A stretch of 64,000 bases of DNA, taken from Allopusillimonas lactea (lineage in GTDB: Bacteria; Pseudomonadota; Gammaproteobacteria; Burkholderiales; Burkholderiaceae_B). The translations under genes were made by a program, and so were the position numbers. Location: assembly GCF_021653995.1 (NCBI RefSeq), contig NZ_JAJJOZ010000009.1:1-64000 (forward strand), given 5' to 3'. Under the pieces are notes generated by a model. That model worked only from the letters and a program-made list of their open reading frames with translations. It had not been told where the DNA came from and searched no databases. Numbering within the stretch: position 1 is the first letter of the stretch; each line of letters begins with the position of its first letter. Shown here one piece after another: positions 25,500 to 34,920 of the stretch.

Positions 25500-25849
25500 G
25501 GTGTCTTGGTCATGATCATTGCGTGGAAGCCGACGCATCACCGGCGCGGGCACCTATGCGTACTCCGCGCCCTCGGCAGCATCCTAATCAGTTTGCCGAG
25601 CGTTAGACAATTATTTCGCAAGATGGAACAAGCGGCTTGCTTCAACCGCACTCCGCCGCGACGCTCCCTTCACCCGCATGCGCCCCGCGCCGGACGTGCG
25701 CCCCGAACCCAAGGCCATTGCCAACAATCCTTGCCCCCTCCATTTCGTTCCATTTAATGGAATCTTTGTTGCACTATAGGCAATTACATAGAATTCCAGA
25801 CCTACACGCAGCACCACGCAATCAACAACCAGCCGTAAGGACGTTACCC
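25500..25849. other. 350-bp divergent intergenic region
   Basis: The region separates the molybdoenzyme and Bug/GMC genes. Besides the palindrome at 25748-25762 it contains no credible gene. TAAGGA at 25836-25841 is the ribosome-binding site for the Bug gene. An open frame from 25637 continues into the Bug gene but lacks protein-like content before 25850. Confidence 0.6.
25748..25762. promoter_or_regulatory. IclR-type operator palindrome, copy 2
   Basis: TTCCA-TTTAA-TGGAA differs from the site at 22323-22337 by one base in the spacer (TTTAA versus TATAA). It sits 88 bp upstream of the Bug start and 249 bp from the molybdoenzyme start. This is the main evidence that both gene groups belong to one regulon. 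Confidence 0.75.
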
Positions 25850-26890
25850 ATGAAGCATCCATTCAGGAAGTTGTCTCCCGCTGCAATCACTGGTCTGTCA
25901 GTGTCGCCACGAACGCTACGCCGCACCCTGCTCGCCGCGCCCTTCGCGCTTGCGCTGGCGCTTGGCGCCGCCAGTCAACCCGCCGCTGCCGGCAACTATC
26001 CGGACCGCCCCATTAAAATCGTCATCCCCTATTCGGCGGGTGGCGGCACAGATACGTTGGCACGTGTCATTACCGCGCAGATGAGCAAGACGCTCGATGT
26101 CCCGATTGTGATCGTCGCCAAGCCAGGTGCCAGCACGATTATCGGCACCAAGGATGTCATCAACTCGCCTGCGGACGGCTACACACTGCTGCTGTCGACC
26201 AATACGACTTACAGCATCGTCCCGCATCTTTTTCACACACCGCCCTTCGACGCACAGAGGGATCTCATCCCCATCAGCTACGTCGCTTATACCCCCATTA
26301 TGCTAGGGGTGAACCCCAAGCTGCCGGTGAAGACTCTCTCCGAGTTCATCTCCTATGCGCGACAGAATCCTGGCAAGGTATCGTATGCCTCTTACGGCAT
26401 CGGGACGTCCACGCACCTCATCGCCGAGATATTCCAGAACGAAACAAACACCACGCTCAATCACATTCCGTACAAAGGCGTGGAGGCGGTGCATGCTCTG
26501 GCCGGCGGGCAGGTCGACGCCATGTTCGATGGGCTGTTCACCGGCCTGCCCATGGTGCAATCGGGGCGCATCAATGCGCTGGCGGTGACGCAGCCGAAAC
26601 GCTCCTCTTTTTCACCGACCATACCCAGTCTCGCCGAGTTCGGCTTTCCTGGTTTCGACATCAATATCTGGTATGCGCTGTCCGCGCCCAAGGGCACCCC
26701 CCAAGCCGTGATCGACCGCCTGTATGAAGCCGTCTCGGCGGCGCTTGCAAGCGATGAGGTGAAGACGGGGCTGCACAAGCTGCAGGTGGTTCCCGTGGGG
26801 CTGCCGCCCGCGCAGGCGCAATCATTCATCCGCGCACAATCCGAGTTGTATAGGGATATCGTCAAGAAGGCCAACATCCCGCTCAGTTGA
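25850..26890 (+). CDS. Bug/TctC-family periplasmic solute-binding protein
   Basis: Predicted 346-aa binding protein. A long signal region (about residues 1-48) has LRRTLLAAPFALALALGAAS and ends at PAAAG. The mature protein has YPDRPIKIVIPYSAGGGTDTLARVI, VAKPGASTIIG and YASYGIGTSTHLIAEIF, all Bug hallmarks. The ATG at 25850 follows TAAGGA at 9 nt. It precedes a GMC oxidoreductase by 57 bp and has the IclR-type palindrome upstream. It probably delivers the substrate of the regulon. No TctAB membrane genes are nearby. Confidence 0.9.
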   Translation: MKHPFRKLSPAAITGLSVSPRTLRRTLLAAPFALALALGAASQPAAAGNYPDRPIKIVIPYSAGGGTDTLARVITAQMSKTLDVPIVIVAKPGASTIIGTKDVINSPADGYTLLLSTNTTYSIVPHLFHTPPFDAQRDLIPISYVAYTPIMLGVNPKLPVKTLSEFISYARQNPGKVSYASYGIGTSTHLIAEIFQNETNTTLNHIPYKGVEAVHALAGGQVDAMFDGLFTGLPMVQSGRINALAVTQPKRSSFSPTIPSLAEFGFPGFDINIWYALSAPKGTPQAVIDRLYEAVSAALASDEVKTGLHKLQVVPVGLPPAQAQSFIRAQSELYRDIVKKANIPLS

Positions 26891-26947
26891 ACGCGCTCCG
26901 GCAGGTTCCACCCCCCCCCACAACGCCAACTCCGGGAATAATCCGAC

Positions 26948-28567
26948 ATGTCCGCGGCCATCACACCAGAACTCTTTGATTACATCATCGTCGGTGCGGG
27001 CAGCGCAGGCTGTGTGCTTGCCAATCGACTGACCGAAGACCCTACCCGCACCGTCGCGTTGGTCGAAGCAGGCCCCTGGGACACCGATAAATGGATTCAT
27101 ATCCCAATAGGCATCTCCTACCTGCTCAAGTCCTCCCGCTATAACTGGTTCTATAAAACAGAACCTGATCCAGGCATGAACAACCGCAGCCTGTACTGGC
27201 CGCGCGGCAGGGTGATCGGCGGGTCGAGCAGCATCAATGGCATGGTCTATATTCGCGGCCAGAAAGAAGACTTCGACCGCTGGGAGCGCGAAGGCGCAAC
27301 TGGCTGGGGCTGGGACACGATGCTGCGCCTGTTCAAGAAGTGCGAAGATCAGGGGCGCGGGGCCGACGCGTTCCATGGCACAGGCGGGCCAATACGGGTC
27401 GAGGACCGCACCAACCGGCATGCCATATGGGACGCCTTCATTGCCGCGGGCGAAGCGGCGGGCTTTGCATTCAATCCCGACCTGAACGGCGCAACACAAG
27501 AAGGCGTTGGCTATTACCAGACAACCATCAAGCGCGGCATACGCAGCAGCGCCGCAACGGGCTATCTGAAAAACATCCGCGCGCGACGCAACCTGCATGT
27601 GATGGTGAACACGCTGGCGCACCGCATCGAGTTCGACGGCAAGCGGGCCTGCGGCATCGTATGCCGTTCCGAGGGCCAGATTCGGCAGCTGCGCGCACGC
27701 AAGGGGGTAATACTGGCGGGCGGTGCCATCAACTCGCCGCAACTCCTGATGCTTTCGGGTATCGGCCCGGGGGAACACCTGCGGTCACAGGGCATCCCGG
27801 TATTGCACGACGCCCCCGGCGTGGGAAAAAACCTGCAGGATCACCTGCAACTGCGCATGGTTTACCGGCTGCATCAGCCCATTACCTTCAACGAGCAAGC
27901 CCGCTCGATATTCGGCAAGGCACGCATGGTGTGGGACTATGTCGCGCACCGGTCGGGCCCCATGGCATATCCCACGGCGCAGACAGCGCTTTTTGCGCGA
28001 AGCACGCCCAATGCCGCAACCCCCGATCTCCAATACCACTTTTCCAACTACAGCATAGACGGCGAGACGCGTGTTCCCCACGCCTTCCCCGGCATTACCT
28101 ACAGCGTATGCTACCTGCGCCCACAAAGCAGAGGTGAGCTGCTGCTCAAGAGCGCGGATCCCGCCGCACACCCCCGCATCCACGCCAATTACCTAAGTGC
28201 ACAGGCCGACTGCGAGGCCGCCATACGCAGTGTCAAGCTCACGCGCCGGCTGGCATCGACGCCACCGATCAGCCACCTTATCCAGGGAGAATTTACGCCT
28301 GGCCCGGCCGCGCAAAGCGACGACGAGATTCTCGCCTTCGCCAGAGATAACGGCACCTCGATCTATCATCCGGTCGGCACCTGCCGGATGGGCCGGGATC
28401 CCCATGCCGTGGTGACACCTGATCTGAAAGTCAATGGCATAGAAAACTTGTGGGTGATCGATGCCTCTGTGATGCCCTCCCTGATATCGGGCAACACCAA
28501 TGCGGCAGCACTTGCCATCGGAGAGCGGGGCAGCGAATTGCTTATGCAGACGGAGCGAAACAGCTGA
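26948..28567 (+). CDS. GMC-family FAD-dependent alcohol oxidoreductase (choline-dehydrogenase-like)
   Basis: Predicted 539-aa flavoenzyme that oxidises an alcohol to an aldehyde or acid. The N-terminal dinucleotide-binding motif is VGAGSAGCVLANRL. GMC signature 1 region is WPRGRVIGGSSSINGMVYIRG and signature 2 is GAINSPQLLMLSGIGP. The catalytic His is in YHPVGTCRMG and the Asn in SGNTNAAALAIGE. No signal peptide is present, so it is cytoplasmic or peripheral. It is co-oriented with the Bug gene and probably shares its promoter and the IclR operator. The substrate is unknown; a hydroxylated sulfur compound would fit the region. Confidence 0.92.
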   Translation: MSAAITPELFDYIIVGAGSAGCVLANRLTEDPTRTVALVEAGPWDTDKWIHIPIGISYLLKSSRYNWFYKTEPDPGMNNRSLYWPRGRVIGGSSSINGMVYIRGQKEDFDRWEREGATGWGWDTMLRLFKKCEDQGRGADAFHGTGGPIRVEDRTNRHAIWDAFIAAGEAAGFAFNPDLNGATQEGVGYYQTTIKRGIRSSAATGYLKNIRARRNLHVMVNTLAHRIEFDGKRACGIVCRSEGQIRQLRARKGVILAGGAINSPQLLMLSGIGPGEHLRSQGIPVLHDAPGVGKNLQDHLQLRMVYRLHQPITFNEQARSIFGKARMVWDYVAHRSGPMAYPTAQTALFARSTPNAATPDLQYHFSNYSIDGETRVPHAFPGITYSVCYLRPQSRGELLLKSADPAAHPRIHANYLSAQADCEAAIRSVKLTRRLASTPPISHLIQGEFTPGPAAQSDDEILAFARDNGTSIYHPVGTCRMGRDPHAVVTPDLKVNGIENLWVIDASVMPSLISGNTNAAALAIGERGSELLMQTERNS

Positions 28568-28650
28568 CGCATTGCAGCCACGGGCTGGTTCGCAATGGCG
28601 CGCGTTGAGGTGGCGGCGTTGAATGCCCGCTATGCGTCGAACGGCAAGCG

Positions 28651-29835
28651 TCAGCGCCGCAGCCTCGTATGCGGCAGCCAGTGCCAGAACAGCGCCGCCG
28701 CCACAAACCCGAAGGCGCCTGTTACGGCGATGCCTGCGCCCAGCGACAGCAGCGCCGTGACGCCCGACAGCACGAAGGGCCCGGCGCAAGTGCCCACGTC
28801 GCTGATCAAGCGCCACAGGCCCAGAAATTCCGTACGCCCGTGCTCGGGCGACGCATCGGCGCCCAGCGTCATATTGATGCCCGATCCGAAGCCATTGCCG
28901 ATGCCCAGCAGCATGGCAATCATCATGAAGGAAATTGTGCCGGTGGAAAGCGGCATGAGGACAAGCGACAGGCCCATGATGAGCGTACAAGGGAGGGCCA
29001 CCCACAGCCGGCCGCATTGGTCCATGATCTTGCCTGCCGGATAGAAGACCAGCATGTCCACCGCGGATGACAGGCCGAAGATAACCGATGTTGCGGCCGG
29101 CCCCAGGCCGATGTGATCGCCCCAGAGCGGGATCACGATCTGCCGCGCGGCACGCATGGCGCTGATCAGCAGAATGCCAAGGCCCAGCGTCAGGAATACC
29201 CGCGCGTGCGCTCGCGCGACTTGCCCCACGCGCGGCGGCACTGCGACACCTTGGGCCCGTTTATCGTCCACCCGCAGCTCGGGCATGTAGTATGACACCA
29301 CGCCGGCAGCCAGCAGCGCCACAATGCCGAACCAGTATGCGCCGGCCAGGCCCATGAAATGCATCAGCCCCGCCCCCGCAAATGGGCCGATGAACATGCC
29401 GATGCGATTCACGCCGCCAAGCATCGATAGTGCACGGGCACGCATGCCAAAGGGTACGACCTCGATGAGATAGGTCTGGCGGGCAAGGTAGAAGACGGCG
29501 GTTGCGACCCCAATGAGAAGAGCCGCCACAGAAAGCACCACTGGCTGCATCGACACGATGAACATCAATAGCGCCAGCACGGTGATGGCCGAAGCCCCCA
29601 ACAGCGCACGGCGCTCACCGATGCGGCTGGTGATCAGGGCCGCCGGAATATTGGCCGCCAGCGAGCCGAACCCGATCAGGGCGACAATCAGGCCCGCAAT
29701 GGCGGGCGAAGCGCCGGCGTCACGCGCGCTGAGCGCGACCACGGGCAGGAAGGCACCATTACCCAGGCCAAACAGCAGAGACGGACCGAAAGCGGGGACG
29801 GCTATTTTCTTTAAACTGAAACTACTGTCGTCCAT
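28651..29835 (-). CDS. Major facilitator superfamily transporter
   Basis: Predicted 394-aa inner-membrane protein with about 12 hydrophobic segments. The conserved loop after TM2 reads SRIGERRALLG, a variant of the MFS motif GxLaDrxGrr, and a matching half-repeat (KIMDQCGRLW) lies after about TM8. Membership of the drug/sugar efflux-type MFS is likely, but the substrate is not predictable. It is convergent with the GMC gene, and an 83-bp gap separates them. No operon partner is seen. Confidence 0.85.
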   Translation of the reverse strand: MDDSSFSLKKIAVPAFGPSLLFGLGNGAFLPVVALSARDAGASPAIAGLIVALIGFGSLAANIPAALITSRIGERRALLGASAITVLALLMFIVSMQPVVLSVAALLIGVATAVFYLARQTYLIEVVPFGMRARALSMLGGVNRIGMFIGPFAGAGLMHFMGLAGAYWFGIVALLAAGVVSYYMPELRVDDKRAQGVAVPPRVGQVARAHARVFLTLGLGILLISAMRAARQIVIPLWGDHIGLGPAATSVIFGLSSAVDMLVFYPAGKIMDQCGRLWVALPCTLIMGLSLVLMPLSTGTISFMMIAMLLGIGNGFGSGINMTLGADASPEHGRTEFLGLWRLISDVGTCAGPFVLSGVTALLSLGAGIAVTGAFGFVAAALFWHWLPHTRLRR

Positions 29836-29946
29836 ATTGCGGTCGGTGCCTTTGAGGGTGGAATGCGATAAGCGCCATTTTAGCCACTTCGCCGTTCGCG
29901 ACCTCGGCGCCGGGGCAGCCGGCCCGCCTTCCGTACGCCTGCAGGC

Positions 29947-30444
29947 TTACTGGTCGCGGCCCTCCAGGCCCAGCCGCTCATGCCACTGCGCAATGGATTC
30001 CTCGGAATATTCCCGGTACATCTGGTCACCCTGCTTGGCTTCGATTTCTACCCACGAAGCCTTGGAATCCAGAAACAGATGCGTACGCTCGGGCGGGATC
30101 GGCAAGTTGGTGTCGATGGCACTGGCGAACGGATGGATCAGATCGGGCCATTCAGGGCTGAACAGCCAGAGCGCACTACCGCATAGGGCACAAAAATGCC
30201 GTTCGGCCGAACTGACGCGTGGATCCTCGCCACCGCCGCGGTTGATCACAGCGTGGTAGACGGTGACGTTCTCAGCGCCCTTGAGCTTGAGGGTGCGGGC
30301 ATCGCCCGACAGATTGATGGCATATCCGCCGCCGCCCTGCGTCTTGCGGCATATCGTGCAATAACAGCGCTGATAGGGATATGGATTACTGCTGGCAACC
30401 GAAAACTGCACCGCGCCACAGTGACAGGAACCTTCGAGCAACAT
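29947..30444 (-). CDS. GFA/CENP-V-domain zinc protein
   Basis: Predicted 165-aa protein. The zinc-binding pattern is visible as GSCHCGAVQF (about residues 5-14), CYCTICRKTQGG (about 27-38) and HFCALCGSALW (about 83-93). Members include S-(hydroxymethyl)glutathione synthase, but most are uncharacterised and the name Gfa is often over-assigned. The start has AGGAGG 8 nt upstream. It is a single-gene unit between the MFS gene and thpR on the same strand. Confidence 0.88.
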   Translation of the reverse strand: MLLEGSCHCGAVQFSVASSNPYPYQRCYCTICRKTQGGGGYAINLSGDARTLKLKGAENVTVYHAVINRGGGEDPRVSSAERHFCALCGSALWLFSPEWPDLIHPFASAIDTNLPIPPERTHLFLDSKASWVEIEAKQGDQMYREYSEESIAQWHERLGLEGRDQ

Positions 30445-30532
30445 GATGGCCTCCTATGTGCATGAATGAACGCACCCGGTGCCCCCGGCTTGCGCCGCCT
30501 GCCGCACCGGCCAAGCACCCCTGCTACCTACT

Positions 30533-31090
30533 TTACTGCGCACCGGCTGCCTGCAGAGGCATGCGCGCCACTACGCGGTAATAAGAACCCGACTCGGCCG
30601 GCTGCGACGCCACCAGCACGCATTGCGCAGGCGTCCAGACCAGCGGTGGCTGGCTCAGCCCGCCCAGTTCGCAGGGCCCCGCACGGCGCAACAGCGACAC
30701 ATGAGGCCTGAATACACCCGCCGGCCGTGCCCAACCCATGCTGACCAAGCGCGCCCAGATGTCGTCGTACAACGCATCAAGCCAGCGGATGCGGCCCTCG
30801 CCCGACGGGCCGGCCCAAACGATGCGTGGCCCGATAAAGCGACCGAAATGCGCCAGCGCAAGCGGCGCTACCGGCGCGGGCCAGCCTGGCGCGGCTTCGA
30901 TAAGCGCCGCTGCCTGACTCGCAGGCGTCGCCCCGAGAAAAGCCAGCGTAAGGTGCAGGGTTTCCGGACGCATGATCCGACCGCCGCACAAATCGTGCGC
31001 CGCCCGGGCCCAGGCCATGATGCGGCTGGCATCCTCGGCGGACGGCCACAGAGCGAAAAACAGACGCAAGGTTTCCCGTGGGGTGTCCAT
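30533..31090 (-). CDS. thpR: RNA 2',3'-cyclic phosphodiesterase (2'-5' RNA ligase family)
   Basis: Predicted 185-aa 2H phosphoesterase. Both HxT/S motifs are present: LHLTLAFLG and RPHVSLLRR. LRLFFALWPS at the N-terminus is typical of ThpR. The enzyme opens 2',3'-cyclic phosphates on RNA and was first described as an in vitro 2'-5' ligase. The ATG at 31090 gives the family length, and an alternative ATG at 31102 adds four residues; neither has a good ribosome-binding site. The long upstream open frame lacks protein-like content. It is divergent from the peptide transporter operon. Confidence 0.85.
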   Translation of the reverse strand: MDTPRETLRLFFALWPSAEDASRIMAWARAAHDLCGGRIMRPETLHLTLAFLGATPASQAAALIEAAPGWPAPVAPLALAHFGRFIGPRIVWAGPSGEGRIRWLDALYDDIWARLVSMGWARPAGVFRPHVSLLRRAGPCELGGLSQPPLVWTPAQCVLVASQPAESGSYYRVVARMPLQAAGAQ

Positions 31091-31302
31091 AAGATGCAGC
31101 ATACTGCAGCGCGCCGGGTTTTGGGCATGGGCATGGGGATTACCCACATTTTCAACACGGGCTTCGGTCACTACACTGGGGCGGCTGTAAGCGCTTCCCC
31201 ACACGACCCGCCCACCTGCTCGCCAAAAGCCAGCCATGGCGCGTCGGCACGGTCTCACGTGCAATCTGCATCACTCTAACCCTCGATCAAGGCAGGAGAC
31301 GC

Positions 31303-32922
31303 ATGATGGAACTGAAGCACATTCTCAGGCATACGGCGATGGCGGCCCTGCTCGCGGCAACGCTTGGCGCGGTTGTACCAAGTGCCGCGGCGCAGCAAGG
31401 CAAAACCTTCCGCTGGGCCTACCAGGGCGACATGATGTCACTCGACCCCATGTCGCTGAACGAAACCTTCACTCTGGGGTTGCAAAGCTGGTTCTATGAA
31501 ACCCTGACGGCCTACGACAAAGACCTGAAGCTGGTGCCCCGGCTGGCCACAAAATGGGAAAACCCCGAGCCCACCAAGTGGATCTTCCATCTGCGCGAAG
31601 GCGTCACCTTCCATGACGGCTCGCCTTTTACCGCCGACGATGTGATCTTCTCCTGGAAGCGCAGCCTGACGGAAGGCTCGGACATGAAAGGCTACGGCGC
31701 CAAGGCGTCCGACATCCGCAAGATCGACGACCACACGGTAGAAGTCACCACCCCGCAGCCCAATCCCATTTTGCCGCGCGACTGGATTTTTCTCTACATC
31801 ATGAGCAAGTCGTGGGCCGAAAAGCACAACACCACCGAAGCTGCCAACGTCAAGGGCGGCGCCAGCAACTATGCTGCAATGCACGAGAACGGCACGGGCC
31901 CCTTCACCATTGTCGATCGCCAGCCCGACGTCAAGACCACGCTCAAGCGCTATGACGGCTACTGGGACAAAGACATGCCCAGCAACGTCACCGATATCGT
32001 GTTCCAGCCCATCTCCCAGGAAGCCACCCGGGTCGCTGCGCTGATCTCCGGCGAGATGGACCTGGTCATGCCCGTTCCGGTACAAGACTGGCCGCGCCTG
32101 GAAAACGAACCCAATGCCGCCGTGCTCAATGAGCCCGAAGCACGCGCCGTGTTCATCGGCATGGATCAACATCGCGACGAACTGCTGTTCTCAAGCGTCA
32201 AAGGCAAAAACCCGTTCAAGGACAAGCGTGTGCGCGAAGCCGTCGTACTGGCGGTAGACACCGATGTCATCAACAAGAAAATCATGCGCGGCGCCGCCAA
32301 CCCGCTCGGCACCGTCATGGCCGACAAGATCAACGGCTACGACGAATCCTTCGGCAAACCCTACAAACCAGACGTGGCCAAGGCCAAGAAGCTGTTGGCC
32401 GACGCGGGCTACCCCGACGGCTTCAGCGTACAGCTGGACTGCCCCAATGATCGCTACGTCAACGATGAAAAGATCTGTCAGGCCGTGGCCAGCATGCTGG
32501 CGCGCGTAGGCATCAAGATTGACCTTCTGGCGCAGACCAAATCCAAATACTTTGCCAAGATTCTGCTGCAGGCGGGCAATAACACCAGTATGTACATGCT
32601 GGGCTGGACGCCCAGTTCCATCGATGCGGCGAACGTGCTCAAGAACCTGGTCGCCTGCCGCGACAGCAAGACTGCCTCGGGGCAGTTCAATCTGGGCGGT
32701 TATTGCAACAAGGAGATCGATGTCCTGCTGGCCAGGATCGAGGTCGAAACCGATCAGGTCAAGCGCAACCAGATGATCAAGGAAGCCTTCACCATGCTGC
32801 GCAACGACTATGGTTATCTACCGCTGCACCAACAGCCGATGTCGTGGGGGGTGCGCAAAGGCATCAAGGTTGCCCAGCGGGCCGATGACGTGCTGGACAT
32901 CCGTAATGTCGTGATGCCCTGA
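31303..32922 (+). CDS. Peptide/nickel-type ABC transporter substrate-binding protein
   Basis: Predicted 539-aa family 5 binding protein. The signal peptide (about residues 1-31) ends near PSAAAQ. Family segments are YQGDMMSLDPMSLNETFTLG, the KWENPEPTKWIFHLREGVTFHDGSPFTADDVIFSWKR-type domain start (about 85-120), and VREAVVLAVDTDVI. The start has CAGGAG 7 nt upstream. It heads a four-gene operon with two permeases and a fused ATPase. The ligand is probably a di- or oligopeptide, though this family also binds other solutes. Confidence 0.92.
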   Translation: MMELKHILRHTAMAALLAATLGAVVPSAAAQQGKTFRWAYQGDMMSLDPMSLNETFTLGLQSWFYETLTAYDKDLKLVPRLATKWENPEPTKWIFHLREGVTFHDGSPFTADDVIFSWKRSLTEGSDMKGYGAKASDIRKIDDHTVEVTTPQPNPILPRDWIFLYIMSKSWAEKHNTTEAANVKGGASNYAAMHENGTGPFTIVDRQPDVKTTLKRYDGYWDKDMPSNVTDIVFQPISQEATRVAALISGEMDLVMPVPVQDWPRLENEPNAAVLNEPEARAVFIGMDQHRDELLFSSVKGKNPFKDKRVREAVVLAVDTDVINKKIMRGAANPLGTVMADKINGYDESFGKPYKPDVAKAKKLLADAGYPDGFSVQLDCPNDRYVNDEKICQAVASMLARVGIKIDLLAQTKSKYFAKILLQAGNNTSMYMLGWTPSSIDAANVLKNLVACRDSKTASGQFNLGGYCNKEIDVLLARIEVETDQVKRNQMIKEAFTMLRNDYGYLPLHQQPMSWGVRKGIKVAQRADDVLDIRNVVMP

Positions 32923-32926
32923 CTGC

Positions 32927-33898
32927 ATGTTGGGCTTCGTCATGCGCCGGCTGGCGCAGTCGGTGTTCGTGATGCTGGCTGTGGGCTTGATCGCCTTCAG
33001 CATGTTCCGCTATGTGGGCGACCCGATCAGCAACATGGTGGGGCAGGACACCACGCTCGCGCAGCGCGAACAGTTGCGCGAACGATTGGGCCTGAATGAC
33101 CCGTTCCTGACGCAGTACGCCCGCTTCATGGGTAATGCGGCACGGGGCGACTTCGGCACCTCCTATCGGCAGCGTCGGCCAGTCAGCGAGCTTATCCAGA
33201 GCCGCATGCCGGCCACGCTCGAACTATCATTCGTCTCGGCCCTGATTGCGCTGGGCCTGGGTATACCCATGGGGGTGTATACCGCGCTCAGACGCAAAGG
33301 CTTGCTGTCCCGCTCGTTCATGACGCTGTCGTTGATCGGCATCTCGCTGCCCACCTTTCTGATCGGGATTCTTATGATTCTGGTGTTTGGCGTGCTGCTG
33401 CGCTGGCTGCCCAGCTTCGGGCGCGGCGATGTGGTCCAGCTCGGCTGGTGGAGCACGGGGCTATTGACTCGCAGCGGCTGGCTGTCCATCATCATGCCCG
33501 CGTTCACGCTGGCTCTGTTCCAGATGACGCTCATCATGCGGCTGGTGCGTGCCGAGATGCTGGAAGTACTGCAGGCCGACTTCATCAAGTTTGCCCGGGC
33601 GCGCGGGCTGACCGAGCGCATGATCAATTTCCGCCATGCGCTCAAGAACACACTGGTGCCGGTGATCACGATTACCGGCCTGCAACTGGGCGCCATCATC
33701 GCCTTTTCCATCATTACCGAGACGGTGTTCCAGTGGCCCGGGATGGGCTTGCTCTTTATCCAGTCCATCGGCGTGGTCGACATCCCTGTCATGGCAGCCT
33801 ATTTGCTGCTGATCGCATTTTTTTTCGTCATCATCAATCTGGTGGTGGATCTGCTCTATTTTGCCGTCGATCCACGCCTGCGCGTGCAGAAAGCCTGA
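32927..33898 (+). CDS. DppB-like ABC transporter permease
   Basis: Predicted 323-aa inner-membrane permease. The opening MRRLAQSVFVMLAVGLIAFSMFRYVGDP, LRERLGLNDPFLTQYARFMGNAARGDFGTSYR region, and the coupling segment FARARGLTERMINFRHALKN are typical of DppB/OppB. Six membrane segments are visible. The start is 4 nt after the binding-protein stop. It pairs with the next permease to form the transporter pore. Confidence 0.92.
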   Translation: MLGFVMRRLAQSVFVMLAVGLIAFSMFRYVGDPISNMVGQDTTLAQREQLRERLGLNDPFLTQYARFMGNAARGDFGTSYRQRRPVSELIQSRMPATLELSFVSALIALGLGIPMGVYTALRRKGLLSRSFMTLSLIGISLPTFLIGILMILVFGVLLRWLPSFGRGDVVQLGWWSTGLLTRSGWLSIIMPAFTLALFQMTLIMRLVRAEMLEVLQADFIKFARARGLTERMINFRHALKNTLVPVITITGLQLGAIIAFSIITETVFQWPGMGLLFIQSIGVVDIPVMAAYLLLIAFFFVIINLVVDLLYFAVDPRLRVQKA

Positions 33899-33932
33899 CC
33901 GCTTGGCGCACTGCTTCTGAGCGACACACGTT

Positions 33933-34913
33933 ATGACCCAAAAGGAAACACCGGCAAACGCACCCCAGGCAAGGCGCTCGCGCGCCGAAGCCCTGGCGCC
34001 CCCGGGCCGGCTGGCCCGCCTGCGCGGCAATGACCTGTTCGACAGCTTCATCCATTCTCCGCACGCCCTGCTGTCCGCCGCAGTGGCGTTCCTCATCATC
34101 GCGGGCGCCGTGCTCGCACCGTGGGTGGCGCCGCATGATCCCTTCAACCTCGCCTCGCTGGATCTGCTGGACGCCAACCTGCCGCCCATCTGGCATGCGG
34201 ATGGCGATCCGCGCTTTCTGCTGGGTACGGACGACCAGGGCCGCGACCTACTGTCTGCAATTCTCTATGGCGCGCGCATTTCGCTGCTGGTTGGCATCGC
34301 CTCGGTGCTGTTTTCGCTGGTGGTAGGCGTTTCACTGGGCCTGATCAGCGGCTATGCGGGCGGGCGCATCGACAGCGTCATCATGCGCATCGCCGATGTG
34401 CAGCTATCATTTCCCGCGATCTTGATCGCACTGCTGATCGATGGCATTGCACGCGGCCTGCTGCCGCGCGACCTGCACGATACCCTGGCCTTGTATGTGC
34501 TGATTTTCGCGATCGGCATTTCGGGGTGGGTACAGTACGCGCGCACCGTACGCGGCGCGACCATGGTAGAGCGCAACAAGGAATACGTGCAGGCTGCGCG
34601 GCTGATCGGCATGCGCCCGTTCACCATTCTGCGCCGCCATATCCTGCCCAATGTGATGGGGCCGGTATTGGTGATTGCCACCATACACCTCGCCATCGCC
34701 ATCATCACCGAGGCCACCCTCTCGTTTCTGGGCGTGGGCATACCGCCCACCACACCATCATTGGGCACACTCATCCGCATCGGCAACAGCTATCTGTTTT
34801 CGGGTGAATGGTGGATCTCCATCTTCCCGGGTGTCGCGCTTGTGCTGCTGGCGCTCTCTGTCAACCTGCTGGGCGACTGGCTGCGCGATGCGCTCAACCC
34901 CAAGCTGCGCTAG
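33933..34913 (+). CDS. DppC-like ABC transporter permease
   Basis: Predicted 326-aa permease. An N-terminal cytoplasmic tail of about 45 residues precedes the first membrane segment. DDQGRDLLSAILYGARISLLVGI and the coupling loop AARLIGMRPFTILRRHILPNVMGPV are DppC/OppC hallmarks, followed by TEATLSFLGVGIPP and the C-terminal LLGDWLRDALNPKLR. It is 34 nt downstream of its DppB-like partner. Confidence 0.92.
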   Translation: MTQKETPANAPQARRSRAEALAPPGRLARLRGNDLFDSFIHSPHALLSAAVAFLIIAGAVLAPWVAPHDPFNLASLDLLDANLPPIWHADGDPRFLLGTDDQGRDLLSAILYGARISLLVGIASVLFSLVVGVSLGLISGYAGGRIDSVIMRIADVQLSFPAILIALLIDGIARGLLPRDLHDTLALYVLIFAIGISGWVQYARTVRGATMVERNKEYVQAARLIGMRPFTILRRHILPNVMGPVLVIATIHLAIAIITEATLSFLGVGIPPTTPSLGTLIRIGNSYLFSGEWWISIFPGVALVLLALSVNLLGDWLRDALNPKLR

Positions 34914-34920
34914 GTATGCC

